13,716 bases of DNA from Planctomycetota bacterium (GTDB taxonomy: Bacteria; Planctomycetota; UBA1135; JALUZX01). The stretch spans positions 1-13,716 of the forward strand of contig JALUZX010000068.1 in the NCBI GenBank assembly GCA_027011425.1, in the 5' to 3' direction. The translations under genes and the position numbers were made by a program. Under the pieces are notes generated by a model. It was given only the letters and a program-made list of their open reading frames with translations, had not been told where the DNA came from and did not search any database. This document shows positions 12,791-13,716 of this stretch, one piece after another. Position 1 is the first letter of the stretch, and each line of letters opens with the position of its first letter.

Positions 12791-13716
12791 ATGGGCGCAT
12801 CAAGAAAAGAGAAAAGGCCCGGCCAAGGCGGCATCGTGGCGGTCCGCCGGGGCGCCCTTGGGGACACGATTCTCTTCCTGCCCGTCCTGGAGGCCTTTCG
12901 GCGGGCCTTTCCCGGAGAGGAGACGCTCTTCGTGGGCAACGGGGACTACCTGGACCTGGTCTCCCTTGCGGGCCTGGCGGAGAGGACCGCTTCCGCCTCC
13001 ACCTGGCCTCCCCTCCTGGAGCTCCACCGGCGCCGGGAGGTCTCCGGGCCTCCTCCCCCCGAGCTGGCCCGGGCTTCCAGGGTCCTCCTGGAATGGGTGG
13101 AGGACCTGGAGTGGGGGAGGGTGCGTCTCTTCCGGCCCGGGCCGGAGAAGGGGGTCCGGAAGCCTTTGACCCGCCAGGTTCTTTCCAGGCTGGGCCTGGA
13201 GGAATCCGCGCCCTGGCCGCCCCCTCCCCTGGAGACCTTGAAGAAGGCCCTGGCCGCGAAAGCCGGGCAAGGCCGGAAGGAGGGAAAGCCCCTGGCTGTT
13301 CTTCACCCCGGGGCGGGTTCTCCCGGGAAGGCCTGGGGTGCCGGGCGGTTCGCCAGGCTTGGAAGGCTCCTGGAGGAGCGAGGCTGGGATGTGCGAGTTC
13401 TTCTCGGGCCCGTAGAGGAAGAAAAGGGGCCCGGCCCGGCTTTCTTCAGGGAGGAGGGACTCTTCGTGGAGGTTCTCCAGGAGGTCCTGGACCTGGGACG
13501 GCGCCTGGCGGGGGCCTCTCTTTACGTGGGAAACGATTCGGGGCCTTCGCACCTGGCGGCCGCCCTGGGGGTGCCTTCTCTTGTGCTTTTCGGCCCTACG
13601 GATCCGCTGGTCTGGGGTCCCCCCTGGCCGGGAGCGGTCTGCCTGGCCGGGGCGCCTTCCCTGGAGAGCCTGGAAGTGGAGAGAGTGGTGGAAGAGCTTT
13701 CCAGGATGGCGGGGAC
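12791..13716 (+). CDS. Family 9 glycosyltransferase (heptosyltransferase-like), C-terminus cut off by window edge
   Basis: Probable lipopolysaccharide-type glycosyltransferase of family GT9, with a GT-B fold, using a nucleotide-activated (typically ADP-heptose) donor at the cytoplasmic membrane. The frame is open for 308 codons to the right edge, near the typical family length of 310-350, so little is missing. The N-terminal motif VAVRRGALGDTILFLPVL (residues 16-33) contains Asp25, at the place of the catalytic aspartate of WaaC-type enzymes. The second domain has HPGAGSPGKAW (172-182) and LYVGNDSGPSHLAAALGVPS (244-263), followed by VLFGPTDPLVWGP. It is transcribed away from the nuo operon. 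The start is uncertain: ATG 12791 has GGAG directly touching it, GTG 12836 has AAGGCGG four bases upstream but leaves a very short first strand, and an in-frame TAA at 12779 bars anything earlier. The exact acceptor and sugar cannot be told from sequence. Confidence 0.88.
   Translation, partial: MGASRKEKRPGQGGIVAVRRGALGDTILFLPVLEAFRRAFPGEETLFVGNGDYLDLVSLAGLAERTASASTWPPLLELHRRREVSGPPPPELARASRVLLEWVEDLEWGRVRLFRPGPEKGVRKPLTRQVLSRLGLEESAPWPPPPLETLKKALAAKAGQGRKEGKPLAVLHPGAGSPGKAWGAGRFARLGRLLEERGWDVRVLLGPVEEEKGPGPAFFREEGLFVEVLQEVLDLGRRLAGASLYVGNDSGPSHLAAALGVPSLVLFGPTDPLVWGPPWPGAVCLAGAPSLESLEVERVVEELSRMAG

Noticed and set aside
12741..13169. A 142-codon plus-strand frame starting at TTG 12741 or ATG 12765
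   Set aside because: It is in a different frame from the clear GT9 motifs and turns into Trp/Ser/Arg-rich nonsense opposite no known domain. Only its start region is of interest, and that is covered as a finding.
12800..13552. A 250-codon minus-strand frame opposite the glycosyltransferase
   Set aside because: Antisense shadow of the GT9 gene; no domain is recognisable and its composition is Gly/Pro/Gln/Leu-rich.

Overview
This is a GC-rich bacterial window. It is almost entirely one minus-strand operon for the proton-pumping NADH:quinone oxidoreductase (respiratory complex I, nuo). Reading leftward from position 12681, the order is nuoA-C-D-E-F-G-H-I-J-K-L-M-N, with nuoN cut off by the left edge. 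Genes abut or overlap by a few bases throughout (GTGA, ATGA, TTGA and TGATG junctions), which indicates one polycistronic, translationally coupled unit. The NADH-input subunits NuoE, F and G are all present, so this is a full NADH-type complex rather than the 11-subunit form. NuoC and NuoD are separate genes, unlike the fused NuoCD of E. coli.

Layout: 12310-12681 nuoA (membrane); 10562-12322 nuoC and nuoD (peripheral arm, quinone site); 7264-10565 nuoE, F and G (NADH/FMN entry and Fe-S chain); 5646-7267 nuoH and nuoI (quinone channel and the two 4Fe-4S clusters near it); 1-5667 nuoJ, K, L, M, N (proton-pumping membrane arm). Electrons pass from NADH through FMN (NuoF) and the clusters of NuoE/F/G/I to quinone at the NuoD/H interface, and the L/M/N/K/J/H/A arm couples this to proton translocation.

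The most notable feature is an absence. nuoB, which in standard clusters lies between nuoA and nuoC and carries the terminal cluster N2, is not here. nuoA and nuoC overlap by 13 bp, and nuoC has a perfect Shine-Dalgarno inside the nuoA 3' end, so the junction looks intact rather than like an assembly scar. Two subunits are also unusual in size: NuoG is only 497 aa, with a shrunken molybdopterin-like domain but the extra N7-cluster cysteines kept, and NuoJ carries about 55 extra N-terminal residues.

To the right of a roughly 110-bp divergent intergenic region with two perfect inverted repeats, a plus-strand gene for a family 9 glycosyltransferase (heptosyltransferase type) runs off the right edge. 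It suggests a Gram-negative, LPS-type envelope. The composition, the gene order and this neighbour would fit Acidobacteriota or a deltaproteobacterial-type lineage, but the sequence alone does not fix the taxon. I saw no RNA genes, mobile elements, CRISPR arrays or terminators.
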